A stretch of 21,190 nucleotides of DNA from Candidatus Onthocola stercoravium (GTDB taxonomy: Bacteria > Bacillota_I > Bacilli_A > RF39 > UBA660): the NCBI GenBank assembly GCA_018711775.1, contig DVHV01000082.1, forward strand, positions 1 through 21,190. Reading direction: 5' to 3'. How positions within the stretch are numbered: the first letter of the stretch is position 1; every line of letters starts with the position of its first letter. The position numbers were made by a program, and so were the translations under genes. This document shows, piece after piece, positions 1 to 7,294 of this stretch. The notes under the pieces were generated by a model. The model did not search any database. It was not told where the DNA came from and was given only the letters and a program-made list of their open reading frames with translations.

Positions 1-44
1 TACGTCAAGCAAATTTTTCGAAAAAGTATGACTTTCCTATTATA

Positions 45-78
45 GTACAAAAAATAATGACTAGAGATAGTCATTATT
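45..78 (-). terminator. Intrinsic terminator of the lipoprotein gene
   Basis: On the minus strand an 11-bp perfect stem (68-78 with 53-63) closes a 4-nt loop (64-67) and is followed by a run of six T. The stop codon of the lipoprotein gene (74-76) lies inside the stem. Confidence 0.85.
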
Positions 79-556
79 CACAAGTAGCACCAAAAGATTC
101 ATACATTTCTACTATTCCACTAACTAAGAATTTACCATTTTCAATATAACTACTTATTGATGGTTGATCTTCTTTAAACTGTTCTAAATCCATTACATTA
201 TAATCAATTGTAACATTTGCAGAAACTTGATTAGAACTTCTTGAAATATCATACGTATATCCACCATAAGTATCACTACTAACTTGATAAGTTTGATTTA
301 AATACTCTTCCATGTAATCAAGTATATCTTCAGAATCACTAGTTACTGTTTCAGTAGTAACAACATTATCAACATAATCTCCACTATAGTTAACAATATA
401 TTCACTATCTAATGTATATCCATCATAAGAAACATCATCCATAACACACGTTATCGTTGATAATTCCGGTTCTACATTATTATCATCAACAGTTTCGTTA
501 CTTTCGCAGCCTGTTAATAATACGCTGGCTAACAATATTAATAAACCTTTCTTCAT
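74..556 (-). CDS. Small secreted lipoprotein, function unknown
   Basis: Protein of 160 aa with a lipoprotein signal peptide: MKKG, a hydrophobic core LLILLASVLL, then the lipobox LTGC with the lipidated Cys near residue 17. It should be lipid-anchored on the outer face of the membrane. The mature part is acidic, rich in Asp, Ser, Tyr and Thr, with two further Cys (one near the start, one at the penultimate residue) that could pair. I chose the ATG at 556 because AAAGGAG sits 6 nt upstream; an in-frame ATG 15 nt earlier overlaps that ribosome site. The layout (Cys, Thr/Val-rich strands, then a DYxxxDLxxF-like stretch) vaguely recalls the YehR/DUF1307 lipoprotein family, but I am not confident. 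It has its own promoter and terminator, so it is a single-gene unit. Confidence 0.85.
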   Translation of the reverse strand: MKKGLLILLASVLLTGCESNETVDDNNVEPELSTITCVMDDVSYDGYTLDSEYIVNYSGDYVDNVVTTETVTSDSEDILDYMEEYLNQTYQVSSDTYGGYTYDISRSSNQVSANVTIDYNVMDLEQFKEDQPSISSYIENGKFLVSGIVEMYESFGATCE

Positions 557-575
557 TACTTCTCCTTTCATTTAA

Positions 576-604
576 ATTATACTAAAATGAAAAAAAATAA
601 GCAA
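576..604 (-). promoter_or_regulatory. SigA-type promoter of the lipoprotein gene
   Basis: Minus strand: -35 TTGCTT (599-604), 17-bp spacer, perfect -10 TATAAT (576-581), about 20 nt ahead of the ATG. It starts only 9 nt past the stop of the preceding gene. I see no convincing terminator there; the AATAAATTTATT palindrome at about 601-612 followed by eight T is weak. Confidence 0.75.
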
Positions 605-612
605 TAAATTTA

Positions 613-831
613 TTAACGAATAACATTATTCGGTAAATCTTGTTCACTTCTAATTTCAAAGTCTTTAACCTTTGATAAACCAAGTAAACTTTCAACCCGT
701 ATAGCAGCTTCTTTTCTAGCTTCATCAGAATACAAAGGGCTATTTACAACATTAGTTAAACTATTAATTAATAAAGCCTCTTTTAAAACTCTAATACTAT
801 TTTCCATGCTGTTTAAATTTTGTTCATCCAT
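613..831 (-). CDS. Conserved-looking small cytosolic protein, function unknown
   Basis: 72-aa soluble protein without signal peptide or membrane segment. It is predicted mainly helical (MDEQNLNSMENSIRVLKEAL..., then EARKEAAIRVESLLGL). I do not recognise a family. The start is the ATG at 831, preceded by AAGGAGG 6 nt upstream; the 16 extra residues of the longer reading frame run back through the ribosome site and promoter and are not coding. It lies directly after the ribosomal supercluster, where many Firmicutes carry the ecfA/ecfT-truA genes, but has its own promoter. Confidence 0.75.
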   Translation of the reverse strand: MDEQNLNSMENSIRVLKEALLINSLTNVVNSPLYSDEARKEAAIRVESLLGLSKVKDFEIRSEQDLPNNVIR

Positions 832-850
832 AACTTTCCTCCTTAAAATA

Positions 851-879
851 ATTATACTATAAAGAAAAAAGACTAGCAA
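851..879 (-). promoter_or_regulatory. SigA-type promoter of the 72-aa gene, inside the rplQ terminator
   Basis: Minus strand: -35 TTGCTA (874-879), exactly 17 bp, -10 TATAAT (851-856). The -35 is made from the descending arm of the terminator hairpin at 871-891, so termination and initiation share DNA. The untranslated leader would be only about 14 nt. Confidence 0.75.
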
Positions 880-891
880 TAATTACTAATC
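864..891 (-). terminator. Intrinsic terminator of the ribosomal supercluster
   Basis: Minus-strand hairpin at 871-891: a 9-bp stem including two G-U pairs, loop TTA, followed by TTTTTTC. It begins 1 nt after the rplQ stop and closes the long S10-spc-alpha transcription unit. Confidence 0.75.
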
Positions 892-892
892 C

Positions 893-1234
893 TTAAACTA
901 ATTCTAATTTAACTTCTAAAGCATCGTCTCCACGACGTTCTTTAAGTTTAATAATTCTTGTATATCCACCATCTCTGGTTTCATAATTTTTAGCAAGTTC
1001 GTTGAATACTTTAGCAACAACATCTTTATCATTGTGTAAAAATGCTAATGCTTTTCTACGAGCAACAAGTGAACCATCTTTACCATAAGTTATCATTTTA
1101 TCAACAAACTTACGAACTTCTTTAGCTCTTGCTTCAGTAGTAACAACATATCCATTTGTAAGTACATCTTTAGTTAAACCTGCTAAAATACTTCTTCTAA
1201 TTCTAGTTTCTCTTCCTAATTTTCTGTATTTCAT
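893..1234 (-). CDS. rplQ: 50S ribosomal protein L17
   Basis: Large-subunit protein that binds 23S rRNA near the exit-tunnel side. At 113 aa it has the usual bacterial length. It starts MKYRKLGRETRIRRS, the family N-terminus, and ends DDALEVKLELV. AAGGAG precedes the ATG by 7 nt. It is the last gene of the supercluster, 4 nt behind rpoA as in Bacillus, and is followed immediately by the terminator. Confidence 0.97.
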   Translation of the reverse strand: MKYRKLGRETRIRRSILAGLTKDVLTNGYVVTTEARAKEVRKFVDKMITYGKDGSLVARRKALAFLHNDKDVVAKVFNELAKNYETRDGGYTRIIKLKERRGDDALEVKLELV

Positions 1235-1238
1235 ATTA

Positions 1239-2183
1239 TTACTCCTTAAATGATAGTCCTAATTCTTCAACTTTATCAAGAACTTCTTTTAGAGATTTCT
1301 TTCCTAAGTTTCTGATCTTAGTAACTTCTGCTTCCTTTTTATTAACTAAATCTTGAACGGTATGAATACCAGCTCTTTTTAAACAGTTATAAGCACGAAC
1401 TGAAAATTCCACTTCTTCAATTGGAGTTTCCAATGTCTTAGTCATGTTATCAACTTTCTTTTCTTGCATTATTCCTGTTATATTACTAATTGAATTTAAA
1501 TCAGCCACAATATTGAAATGTTCAATCAATATTTTAGCAGCAAGTGCCATAGCTTCTTCTGGAGTCATACTTCCATCAGTTGAAACTTCCATAACTAACT
1601 TATCATATGATTCATCTTGACCAACACGAGTATCTAATACTTCATATTTTACAACTTCAATTGGTGAATAAGAAGAATCTATTGCAATAACACCAGCTTT
1701 AATTTCTCCCATTTTAGCCTTATTTTCAGCAGCAGGAACATATCCACGACCATTATTAACAGTCATTTCCATGCTAATCTTTCCGCCTTCAACTAAATTA
1801 CAAAGAACCAAATCTGGATTCATAATTTCGATATCAGCATCTTTTTCAATATCAGCTGCTGTAACAGGACCTTCAGTTGATTTAACTAATCTCAAAGTTT
1901 TAACTTCATTAGTATAATTTTTAACAACTAATTTTTTAAGAGCTAAAACTATTGATGTAACGTCTTCAACTACACCTTCCATTTTTTGGAATTCATGCAT
2001 AACACCATCAATTTTTACGCTTACAACAGCACTACCTGGTAAACTTGAAAGCATTACTCTTCTTAAAGCGTTTCCAATGGTTGTTCCAAAACCTCTTTCT
2101 AAAGGTTCAAGTTCAAACTTTGCAAAATGATTGCTTTCTTGATATTCAACTATTTTATAGTCTGGTTTTTCAAATTTTATCAT
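1239..2183 (-). CDS. rpoA: RNA polymerase alpha subunit
   Basis: Alpha subunit; its dimer seeds assembly of the polymerase core. The 314 aa match the Bacillus subtilis length. The N-terminal assembly domain (about residues 1-230) carries the conserved ERGFGTTIGNALRRVMLSSL stretch. The C-terminal domain (about 245-314) carries VRAYNCLKRAGI and a helix-hairpin-helix KIRNLGKKSL; the Arg in VRAYNCLK corresponds to the UP-element-binding Arg265 of E. coli. I prefer the ATG at 2183 (MIKFEKPDY) over one three codons earlier, because the upstream ATG overlaps the AAAGGA ribosome site while the inner one is spaced 8 nt. It lies between rpsK and rplQ, the standard alpha-operon order. Confidence 0.98.
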   Translation of the reverse strand: MIKFEKPDYKIVEYQESNHFAKFELEPLERGFGTTIGNALRRVMLSSLPGSAVVSVKIDGVMHEFQKMEGVVEDVTSIVLALKKLVVKNYTNEVKTLRLVKSTEGPVTAADIEKDADIEIMNPDLVLCNLVEGGKISMEMTVNNGRGYVPAAENKAKMGEIKAGVIAIDSSYSPIEVVKYEVLDTRVGQDESYDKLVMEVSTDGSMTPEEAMALAAKILIEHFNIVADLNSISNITGIMQEKKVDNMTKTLETPIEEVEFSVRAYNCLKRAGIHTVQDLVNKKEAEVTKIRNLGKKSLKEVLDKVEELGLSFKE

Positions 2184-2203
2184 AACATTCATCCTTTCCC
2201 TTA

Positions 2204-2587
2204 TTAATTTCTAGGTCTTTTTGGTGGACGACAACCATTGTGAGGAATTGGAGTTTCATCAACGATACTTGTAATTTCTAAACCTGCAGATTGTAAAGAT
2301 CTAATTGCATTTTCTCTTCCTGGTCCAAGACCCTTAACATAAACATCAACTTTTTTAACACCAGCTTCAACTGCTGCTGCAGCTGCTGCTTCACTAGTTA
2401 AACCTGCTGCAAAAGGAGTTTTCTTTTTACTTCCTTTATAACCAATTCTACCAGCTGATGACCAACTAATAGCATTTCCTTCTTTATCACAAATAGTAAC
2501 TATTGTATTATTATAAGTTGAATGAATATGTGCTTCAGCTTCTGGAATATTCTTCTTAACTTTTCTTTTTCTTCTATTATATGCCAT
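2204..2587 (-). CDS. rpsK: 30S ribosomal protein S11
   Basis: Platform protein of the small subunit, contacting 16S rRNA near the E site and mRNA exit. It has 127 aa with a basic N-terminal tail (NRRKRKVKKNI) and the family signatures AHIHSTYNNTIVTI, GRIGYKGSKKKTPFAAG and GPGRENAIRSLQ, ending HNGCRPPKRPRN. It follows rpsM with a 1-nt gap; GGTAGG lies upstream of the ATG. Confidence 0.98.
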   Translation of the reverse strand: MAYNRRKRKVKKNIPEAEAHIHSTYNNTIVTICDKEGNAISWSSAGRIGYKGSKKKTPFAAGLTSEAAAAAAVEAGVKKVDVYVKGLGPGRENAIRSLQSAGLEITSIVDETPIPHNGCRPPKRPRN

Positions 2588-2588
2588 A

Positions 2589-2963
2589 TTACTTACCTAC
2601 CTTCTTCTTATTAGCCACTACTTTACCTCTACCTTTACGAGTCTTAGCATTTCTGCTAGTTCTTTGTCCTCTTACTGGTAGACCTTTTTTATGTCTAATT
2701 CCTTCATAAGAGTTAATTTCCATCTTGTTTTTGATATTCATTTGAACATCACGACGAAGATCTCCTTCAACTACATACTTTTCTACTTCTTTACGTAATG
2801 CAGCAACTTCTTCATCAGTTAAATCCTTAATCTTTTTTGTAGGTTCAACTCCAGCATCACCACAAATAGTTAAAGCTAAACTTCTACCTATTCCATAAAT
2901 AGCTGTAAGTCCAATACAAGTATGTTTTTCTCCTGGTAATTCAATATTCTTAATTCTTGCCAT
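2589..2963 (-). CDS. rpsM: 30S ribosomal protein S13
   Basis: Head protein of the small subunit forming bridges to L5/23S and touching P-site tRNA with its C-terminal tail. It has 124 aa with the signatures ARIKNIELPGEKH, LTAIYGIGRSLA, RHKKGLPVRGQRTSRNAKTRKG and a basic end. AAGGAGG is 6 nt before the ATG and overlaps the region just after the rpmJ stop, suggesting coupled translation. Confidence 0.98.
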   Translation of the reverse strand: MARIKNIELPGEKHTCIGLTAIYGIGRSLALTICGDAGVEPTKKIKDLTDEEVAALRKEVEKYVVEGDLRRDVQMNIKNKMEINSYEGIRHKKGLPVRGQRTSRNAKTRKGRGKVVANKKKVGK

Positions 2964-2974
2964 TTATATCCTCC

Positions 2975-3088
2975 TTATCCTTGTACTTGCTTATGTTTAG
3001 GATTTTCACAAATAACCCTAACTTTTCCTTTTCTTCTAATAATTTTACATTTCTTGCAAATCTTTTTTACTGATGGTCTAACTTTCAT
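2975..3088 (-). CDS. rpmJ: 50S ribosomal protein L36, zinc-binding form
   Basis: 37-aa protein starting MKVRPSVKKICKKCKIIRRK and ending NPKHKQVQG. The zinc ligands C11, C14, C27 and H32 are present, so this is the C+ (zinc) version of L36. It binds 23S rRNA at the base of the stalk region. AGGAGTGAAATT precedes the ATG. It lies between infA and rpsM, the standard place. Confidence 0.97.
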   Translation of the reverse strand: MKVRPSVKKICKKCKIIRRKGKVRVICENPKHKQVQG

Positions 3089-3099
3089 AATTTCACTCC

Positions 3100-3318
3100 T
3101 TATCTATTATTCCATTTAATAATCCCACGTTCTAAATCATATGGTGAAAGTTCTACTGTAACTTTATCACCTGGTAAAATACGTATCATATGCATGCGCA
3201 TTTTACCAGAGACGTAGGCCGTAACAGTATGTCCATTTCCTAGTTCTACAAGGTAATAACTACCTTTTAAAACTTCTGTAACTTTACCTTCAACTTCTAT
3301 TTTATCTTTTTTTCCCAT
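3100..3318 (-). CDS. infA: Translation initiation factor IF-1
   Basis: 72-aa single OB-fold (S1-like) protein that occupies the A site of the 30S subunit during initiation. It shows KIEVEGKVTEVL, FxVEL-like LVELGNGHTV, SGKMRMHMIRILPGDKV and LSPYDLERGII. The end is IIKWNNR where most bacteria have RITYRxK, a mild divergence. It lies between map and rpmJ as in Bacillus. Confidence 0.97.
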   Translation of the reverse strand: MGKKDKIEVEGKVTEVLKGSYYLVELGNGHTVTAYVSGKMRMHMIRILPGDKVTVELSPYDLERGIIKWNNR

Positions 3319-3325
3319 ATATTAT

Positions 3326-4069
3326 CTATTCTCCTGTTAATATTTCATATCCATCTTTTGTAACTAACACAGTATTTTCATAGTGAGCAGATGGTTTCCC
3401 ATCCATTGTCCTAACTGTCCAGTCATCATCTTCTAAATATACTTTTTTACTTCCTAGATTAAGCATCGGTTCTATAGCTATAGTCATACCAGCTTTTAAT
3501 TTAGTCATATTGTTATCATCGAAATTAGGTACATCTGGTTCTTCATGCATTGAAGCTCCAATTCCATGTCCTACTAACTCTTCCACAACACTTAATCCAT
3601 GATCGTGTGCATATTTCTCAATTGCTCTACTTATATCTCTTATTCTAGCTCCTTCTTTTACACATGCAACACCTGCATAAAAAGCTCCTTTAGTATTTTC
3701 AACTAAATCTCTTACATCATCTGGCACATCCCCAATAATATAAGTTCTTGTTGCATCAGCATGGTATCCTTTATAAGAAATAACTAAATCAACAGATACA
3801 ATATCGCCATCTTTAATAACACGATTCCCCGGAATGCCATGAACAACTTCATCATTAACCGAAATACATACACTTGCTGGATAACCCTCATAACCTAAAG
3901 TAGATGGTACACAACCATTTTTTACTACAAAATCATGAACGATTGTATCCAATTTTTTAGTAGTAATACCTGGTTTTAAATGCTTCTCTATTTCTTTAAA
4001 AGTCATGATATTTTTTTTACCAGCTTCACGCATTAATTCTATTTCTCTTTCACTTTTAATACTAATCAT
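3326..4069 (-). CDS. map: Methionine aminopeptidase, type I
   Basis: Cytosolic di-metal enzyme that removes the initiator Met from nascent proteins. At 247 aa it is the usual type Ia length. The pita-bread fold ligands are present: D94, D105 (in GYHADATRTY), H168 (GHGIG), E200 (IAIEPML) and E231 (HYENTVLV), plus the catalytic-site H77 (NDEVVHGIP). I place the start at 4069 (MISIKSEREIELM, the normal N-terminus) with GAGGA upstream. The ATG overlaps the adk stop by 8 nt, so the two are translationally coupled; 12 further in-frame residues upstream lie within adk and are unlikely to be translated. Confidence 0.96.
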   Translation of the reverse strand: MISIKSEREIELMREAGKKNIMTFKEIEKHLKPGITTKKLDTIVHDFVVKNGCVPSTLGYEGYPASVCISVNDEVVHGIPGNRVIKDGDIVSVDLVISYKGYHADATRTYIIGDVPDDVRDLVENTKGAFYAGVACVKEGARIRDISRAIEKYAHDHGLSVVEELVGHGIGASMHEEPDVPNFDDNNMTKLKAGMTIAIEPMLNLGSKKVYLEDDDWTVRTMDGKPSAHYENTVLVTKDGYEILTGE

Positions 4070-4703
4070 TAGCAACAATCCTCGATATGTCATTAAATAT
4101 ATCATTTATATTTCTATTAACATCAACAATATGTAACTTATTTTTATTATTGTAATAATCAACTAATACTTTAGTATTATTTAAGAAATTATCATAACGA
4201 ATGATAAATGCTTCAACATTATCGTCATCTCTTTTGACTAATTTCTTACCACAATTATCACAAATACCTGTAATTTTTGGTTTTAATTCTTCATCATTTA
4301 AATTATATGATTTACCACAACTACAAGTAAGTCTTCCTTCAATTCTCTTAATAGCATCTTCCTTATCTAATTCTAAATAAATAACTTCATAGTCATCATC
4401 TAGTATTTCATCTAAGACTTTTGCTTGATTAAGAGTCCTAGGAAAACCATCTAATATAAATGGTTTTCCTTTTATTCCTGTCAACTTGTTTTGAATGATA
4501 TCAATCATCAAATCATCACTGACAAGATTACCTTTATCTATAATATTTTTAACTTCCATTCCTAATTTACTACCTGATGCAATCTCTGCTCGAAGCAGAT
4601 CCCCTGTAGATATATGAACATATTCAAAATGCTCTTTCAACAAATTACTTTGGGTCCCTTTGCCAGCAGCTGGGGGAGCTATAAATATTATATTTCTCAT
4701 CAT
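4062..4703 (-). CDS. adk: Adenylate kinase
   Basis: Cytosolic enzyme interconverting ATP + AMP and 2 ADP. It has 213 aa. The P-loop is APPAAGKGT (residues 9-17), with Ala where the first Gly of the Walker A motif normally stands. AMP-binding region STGDLLRAE (32-40) and the FILDGFPRT strand (82-90) are intact. The long LID carries four Cys (C127, C129, C148, C151), so it is a zinc-LID type, but the first pair is C-x-C rather than the usual C-x2-C. The first ATG (4703) overlaps the secY stop as ATGA; a second ATG at 4700 is equally possible. The order secY-adk-map is the Bacillus arrangement. Confidence 0.96.
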   Translation of the reverse strand: MMRNIIFIAPPAAGKGTQSNLLKEHFEYVHISTGDLLRAEIASGSKLGMEVKNIIDKGNLVSDDLMIDIIQNKLTGIKGKPFILDGFPRTLNQAKVLDEILDDDYEVIYLELDKEDAIKRIEGRLTCSCGKSYNLNDEELKPKITGICDNCGKKLVKRDDDNVEAFIIRYDNFLNNTKVLVDYYNNKNKLHIVDVNRNINDIFNDISRIVAND

Positions 4704-5965
4704 CTTAATCTCTTTCTTTTCGCCGAATAACTTCGACTTACTAAACTACTTTCCATTTGTTTATATGTTTCAATTGCAACACCAACAACGATTAATATAC
4801 CTGTTCCTCCAATACTTACTGAAGCAGGTAATTCAAATATCATTGAAAATACTATTGGTATACATGAAAGTATTACTAAGAATATACTACCAACAAATGT
4901 TAATTTACCCATTGAGTTACCAATATATTTAGAAGTATCTTCTCCAGGTCTAACCCCAGGAATATATCCACCTCTTTGATTTAAGTTTTTACTCATTTCA
5001 TCTGGATTCATTACCATAAATGTGTAGAAATATCCAAAGAATATAATAAGTACTACATACAATAAAAACCCTGTTGGTGTAGTATAACTAATATAATTAT
5101 TAACAAAATTAATAGCAGACTCATTACCAGTTAAATTTACAATTGTTGCTGGTATTGTAATAAGTATTTGTGCAAATATTACAGGAATGACTCCAGCAGA
5201 ATTTATTTTAATTGGTAAGAAACTTTGTTGAGCACCATAAGCACTTGATGATCTATTCGCATATTGAATTGGAATTCTTCTTTCAGCAAGTTGTACCCAA
5301 ATAATACCAACAATTATTAGTATATAAACTAAGATAAACAAGATAAAGAAGAAAATACCTAATCCCGTTGCATAAGTACCTGCTAGTACAAATCCATCAT
5401 ATGCTCCTGTAAATACACTTGGCATACTAAGGATAATACCAGCCATAATAATCATCGATTGTCCATTACCGATACCCTTTCTTGTAATTTGATCTCCCAT
5501 CCATAGACAGAATGCTGTACCAGCAGTCATAACTAAAGATGTCTTAAGCATTGTAAATACGTCTGAACCATTCATATAAAATACGCAAAGAACATATGCT
5601 TGAACAAATCCTATTATAATACCTAAGTATCTTGTAATTTTGTTAATTTTTTGTCGTCCTACATATCCTTGTTCCTTTAAATCTTTAAAATAAGGAATTA
5701 TGTCCATTTGTAAGAGTTGAGTTATAATCGATGCAGTGATGTAAGGAGAAACTCCAAGTCCAAAGATTGAAAAGTTTCTTAACCCTCCACCACTCATAAT
5801 ATTAAATATTTCTAAAAAACCTAACTCATCTAAAATTTCAGATGCCCAAGGAATTGTTATTGCACTCCCTAAGCAAAATATTCCTAAACAAAACAAGGTT
5901 AAATAGATTCTGTGTCTTAAATCTTTATTAGATTTACTAAAAAGTTGGGAAAACCCCCGAAACAT
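4700..5965 (-). CDS. secY: Preprotein translocase subunit SecY
   Basis: Pore-forming channel subunit of the Sec translocon in the cytoplasmic membrane. It has 421 aa with about ten hydrophobic helices. Motifs include the plug region FNIMSGGGLRNFSIFGLGV followed by SPYITASIITQLLQM, the cytoplasmic loop AERRIPIQYANR, and the C5 loop MNPDEMSKNLNQRGGYIPGVRPG; these are all SecY hallmarks. The ATG follows the rplO stop codon with no gap, using GAGGTGA inside the rplO 3' end. The stop is TGA. Confidence 0.98.
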   Translation of the reverse strand: MFRGFSQLFSKSNKDLRHRIYLTLFCLGIFCLGSAITIPWASEILDELGFLEIFNIMSGGGLRNFSIFGLGVSPYITASIITQLLQMDIIPYFKDLKEQGYVGRQKINKITRYLGIIIGFVQAYVLCVFYMNGSDVFTMLKTSLVMTAGTAFCLWMGDQITRKGIGNGQSMIIMAGIILSMPSVFTGAYDGFVLAGTYATGLGIFFFILFILVYILIIVGIIWVQLAERRIPIQYANRSSSAYGAQQSFLPIKINSAGVIPVIFAQILITIPATIVNLTGNESAINFVNNYISYTTPTGFLLYVVLIIFFGYFYTFMVMNPDEMSKNLNQRGGYIPGVRPGEDTSKYIGNSMGKLTFVGSIFLVILSCIPIVFSMIFELPASVSIGGTGILIVVGVAIETYKQMESSLVSRSYSAKRKRLR

Positions 5966-6409
5966 CTAAATCACCTCAGCTTTGCCACCGGAATTTTCAA
6001 TTTTTGTTACAGCTTTACTAGAGAAGCGATTAGCTTTAACAGTTAACTTCTTAGTAAGTTCACCATCACCTAATACTTTAACTCCTGAAAGTTGTTTTTT
6101 AATAATCTTTCTTTCTTTTAATACTTCTGGTGTTACAACATCACCATCATTAAAGAATTTTTCTAAATCGCTCAAATTAATTGTAGCATATCTAGTTGCA
6201 AAATTCTTATTATTGAACCCTCTGATAGGAATTCTTCTATGAAGTGGAGTTTGTCCACCTTGGAACCAAGCAGGAATTGATGCACCACTTCTTGACTTTT
6301 GACCATTTTCCCCACGAGTAGCAGTTTTACCCATACCACTTCCAGGTCCACGACCAACACGTTTTGTTGGCTTTGTTTCTTTACTTTTTGGTAAATTTTC
6401 TAATTTCAT
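5966..6409 (-). CDS. rplO: 50S ribosomal protein L15
   Basis: Large-subunit assembly protein. It has 147 aa starting MKLENLPKSKETKPTKRVGR, with GRGPGSGMGKTATRGENGQ and WFQGGQTPLHRRIPIRGFNN. The start at 6409 is 1 nt after the rpsE stop and uses GAGG within the rpsE end; a 13-residue in-frame extension lies inside rpsE and does not fit the family. In most bacteria rpmD (L30) separates rpsE and rplO; here there is no room for it. Confidence 0.97.
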   Translation of the reverse strand: MKLENLPKSKETKPTKRVGRGPGSGMGKTATRGENGQKSRSGASIPAWFQGGQTPLHRRIPIRGFNNKNFATRYATINLSDLEKFFNDGDVVTPEVLKERKIIKKQLSGVKVLGDGELTKKLTVKANRFSSKAVTKIENSGGKAEVI

Positions 6410-6410
6410 C

Positions 6411-6914
6411 TTACAATTCCTCAACTTTCTTGCCACGAAGTTCAGCAATATGTTCTGGAGTTCTTTGTTCCTTCAAAGCCTTTAGTGTAGCTTTAGCAAC
6501 GTTTACTTGAGTATTTGCTCCAAGTGATTTAGCAACAATGTCTTTAACACCAGCAAGTTCAAGTACAGCACGAGCAGCTCCACCAGCGATAATTCCACGA
6601 CCTTCACGAGCAGGCTTAATAAGTACTACAGCTCTACCAACTTTTGCAGTCATTTCATGAGGAACAGTTCTATTATCTATTAAAGCAACTTTGCAAACAT
6701 TCTTATTTGCAGCTTGTAAAGCTTTTTTAATAGCTTCTGGAACTTCGTTAGCCTTTCCGCTACCAATACCAACTAATCCTTTTCTGTTTCCAACAGCTAC
6801 AGTAGCAGAGAAACGGAAATGTCTACCACCTTGTGTAACTTTCGTAACACGAGTAATAGAAATAACTTTTTCTTCTAATAGATTTTTCTTTTGTTCTTGT
6901 TTTTGATTTCTCAT
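6411..6914 (-). CDS. rpsE: 30S ribosomal protein S5
   Basis: Small-subunit protein important for decoding accuracy and mRNA entry. It has 167 aa. The N-terminal S5 dsRNA-binding-like fold (KVISITRVTKVTQGGRHFRF, GNRKGLVGIGSGKANEVP) is followed by the C-terminal domain (GRGIIAGGAARAVLELAGVKD). GGGAGG precedes the ATG. Directly followed by rplO. Confidence 0.98.
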   Translation of the reverse strand: MRNQKQEQKKNLLEEKVISITRVTKVTQGGRHFRFSATVAVGNRKGLVGIGSGKANEVPEAIKKALQAANKNVCKVALIDNRTVPHEMTAKVGRAVVLIKPAREGRGIIAGGAARAVLELAGVKDIVAKSLGANTQVNVAKATLKALKEQRTPEHIAELRGKKVEEL

Positions 6915-6923
6915 GCTACCTCC

Positions 6924-7280
6924 CTAAAATTCTAGTCCAGCTTCTCTTGCTGCATCAGCAAGGGCTGAAACTCTACCATGGTATTGATATCCGCCACGGT
7001 CAAACACAACTGTTTTAATTTTTAATTTTTTACATTTTTCAGCAATATCTTTTCCAACTGCTTGAGCAGCTTCGATATTACCTCCATTTGCAATATGTAA
7101 TTCAAGGTTAGAAGAACTTGCAAGGGTAGTTCCTGTTACATCATCGATAACTTGAGCATAAATACCTTTGTTAGATCTAAATACATTTAGTCTTGGGCAT
7201 TCTGCAGTTCCACTAACAGTTTTACGAACTCTTTCGTGTCTTCTTACACGAGCCTTATTATTAGCTTCCTTTTTAATCAT
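6924..7280 (-). CDS. rplR: 50S ribosomal protein L18
   Basis: 5S rRNA-binding protein of the central protuberance. It has 118 aa with the basic N-terminus KARVRRHERVRKTVSGTA, RLNVFRSNKGIYAQVIDD, and the C-terminal VVFDRGGYQYHGRVSALADAAREAGLEF, which is family-typical. Confidence 0.98.
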   Translation of the reverse strand: MIKKEANNKARVRRHERVRKTVSGTAECPRLNVFRSNKGIYAQVIDDVTGTTLASSSNLELHIANGGNIEAAQAVGKDIAEKCKKLKIKTVVFDRGGYQYHGRVSALADAAREAGLEF

Positions 7281-7294
7281 AACTTAACTCCTCC

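Noticed and set aside
3..8. TTGACG on the minus strand at the left edge, a possible -35
   Set aside because: The matching -10 would be outside the window, so it cannot be supported.
14..25. Palindrome TTTTTCGAAAAA
   Set aside because: Short AT-rich palindrome expected by chance in this composition; no associated signal.
4660..4932. Plus-strand open frame of 90 codons over the adk-secY junction
   Set aside because: It overlaps two certain genes on the other strand, lacks a ribosome site and encodes a hydrophobic shadow of SecY.
5982..6242. Plus-strand open frame of 86 codons opposite rplO
   Set aside because: Antisense shadow of L15 with no ribosome site or family resemblance; the same applies to the other antisense frames at 6691-6906, 7542-7730, 9156-9371, 9456-9722 and 10231-10473.
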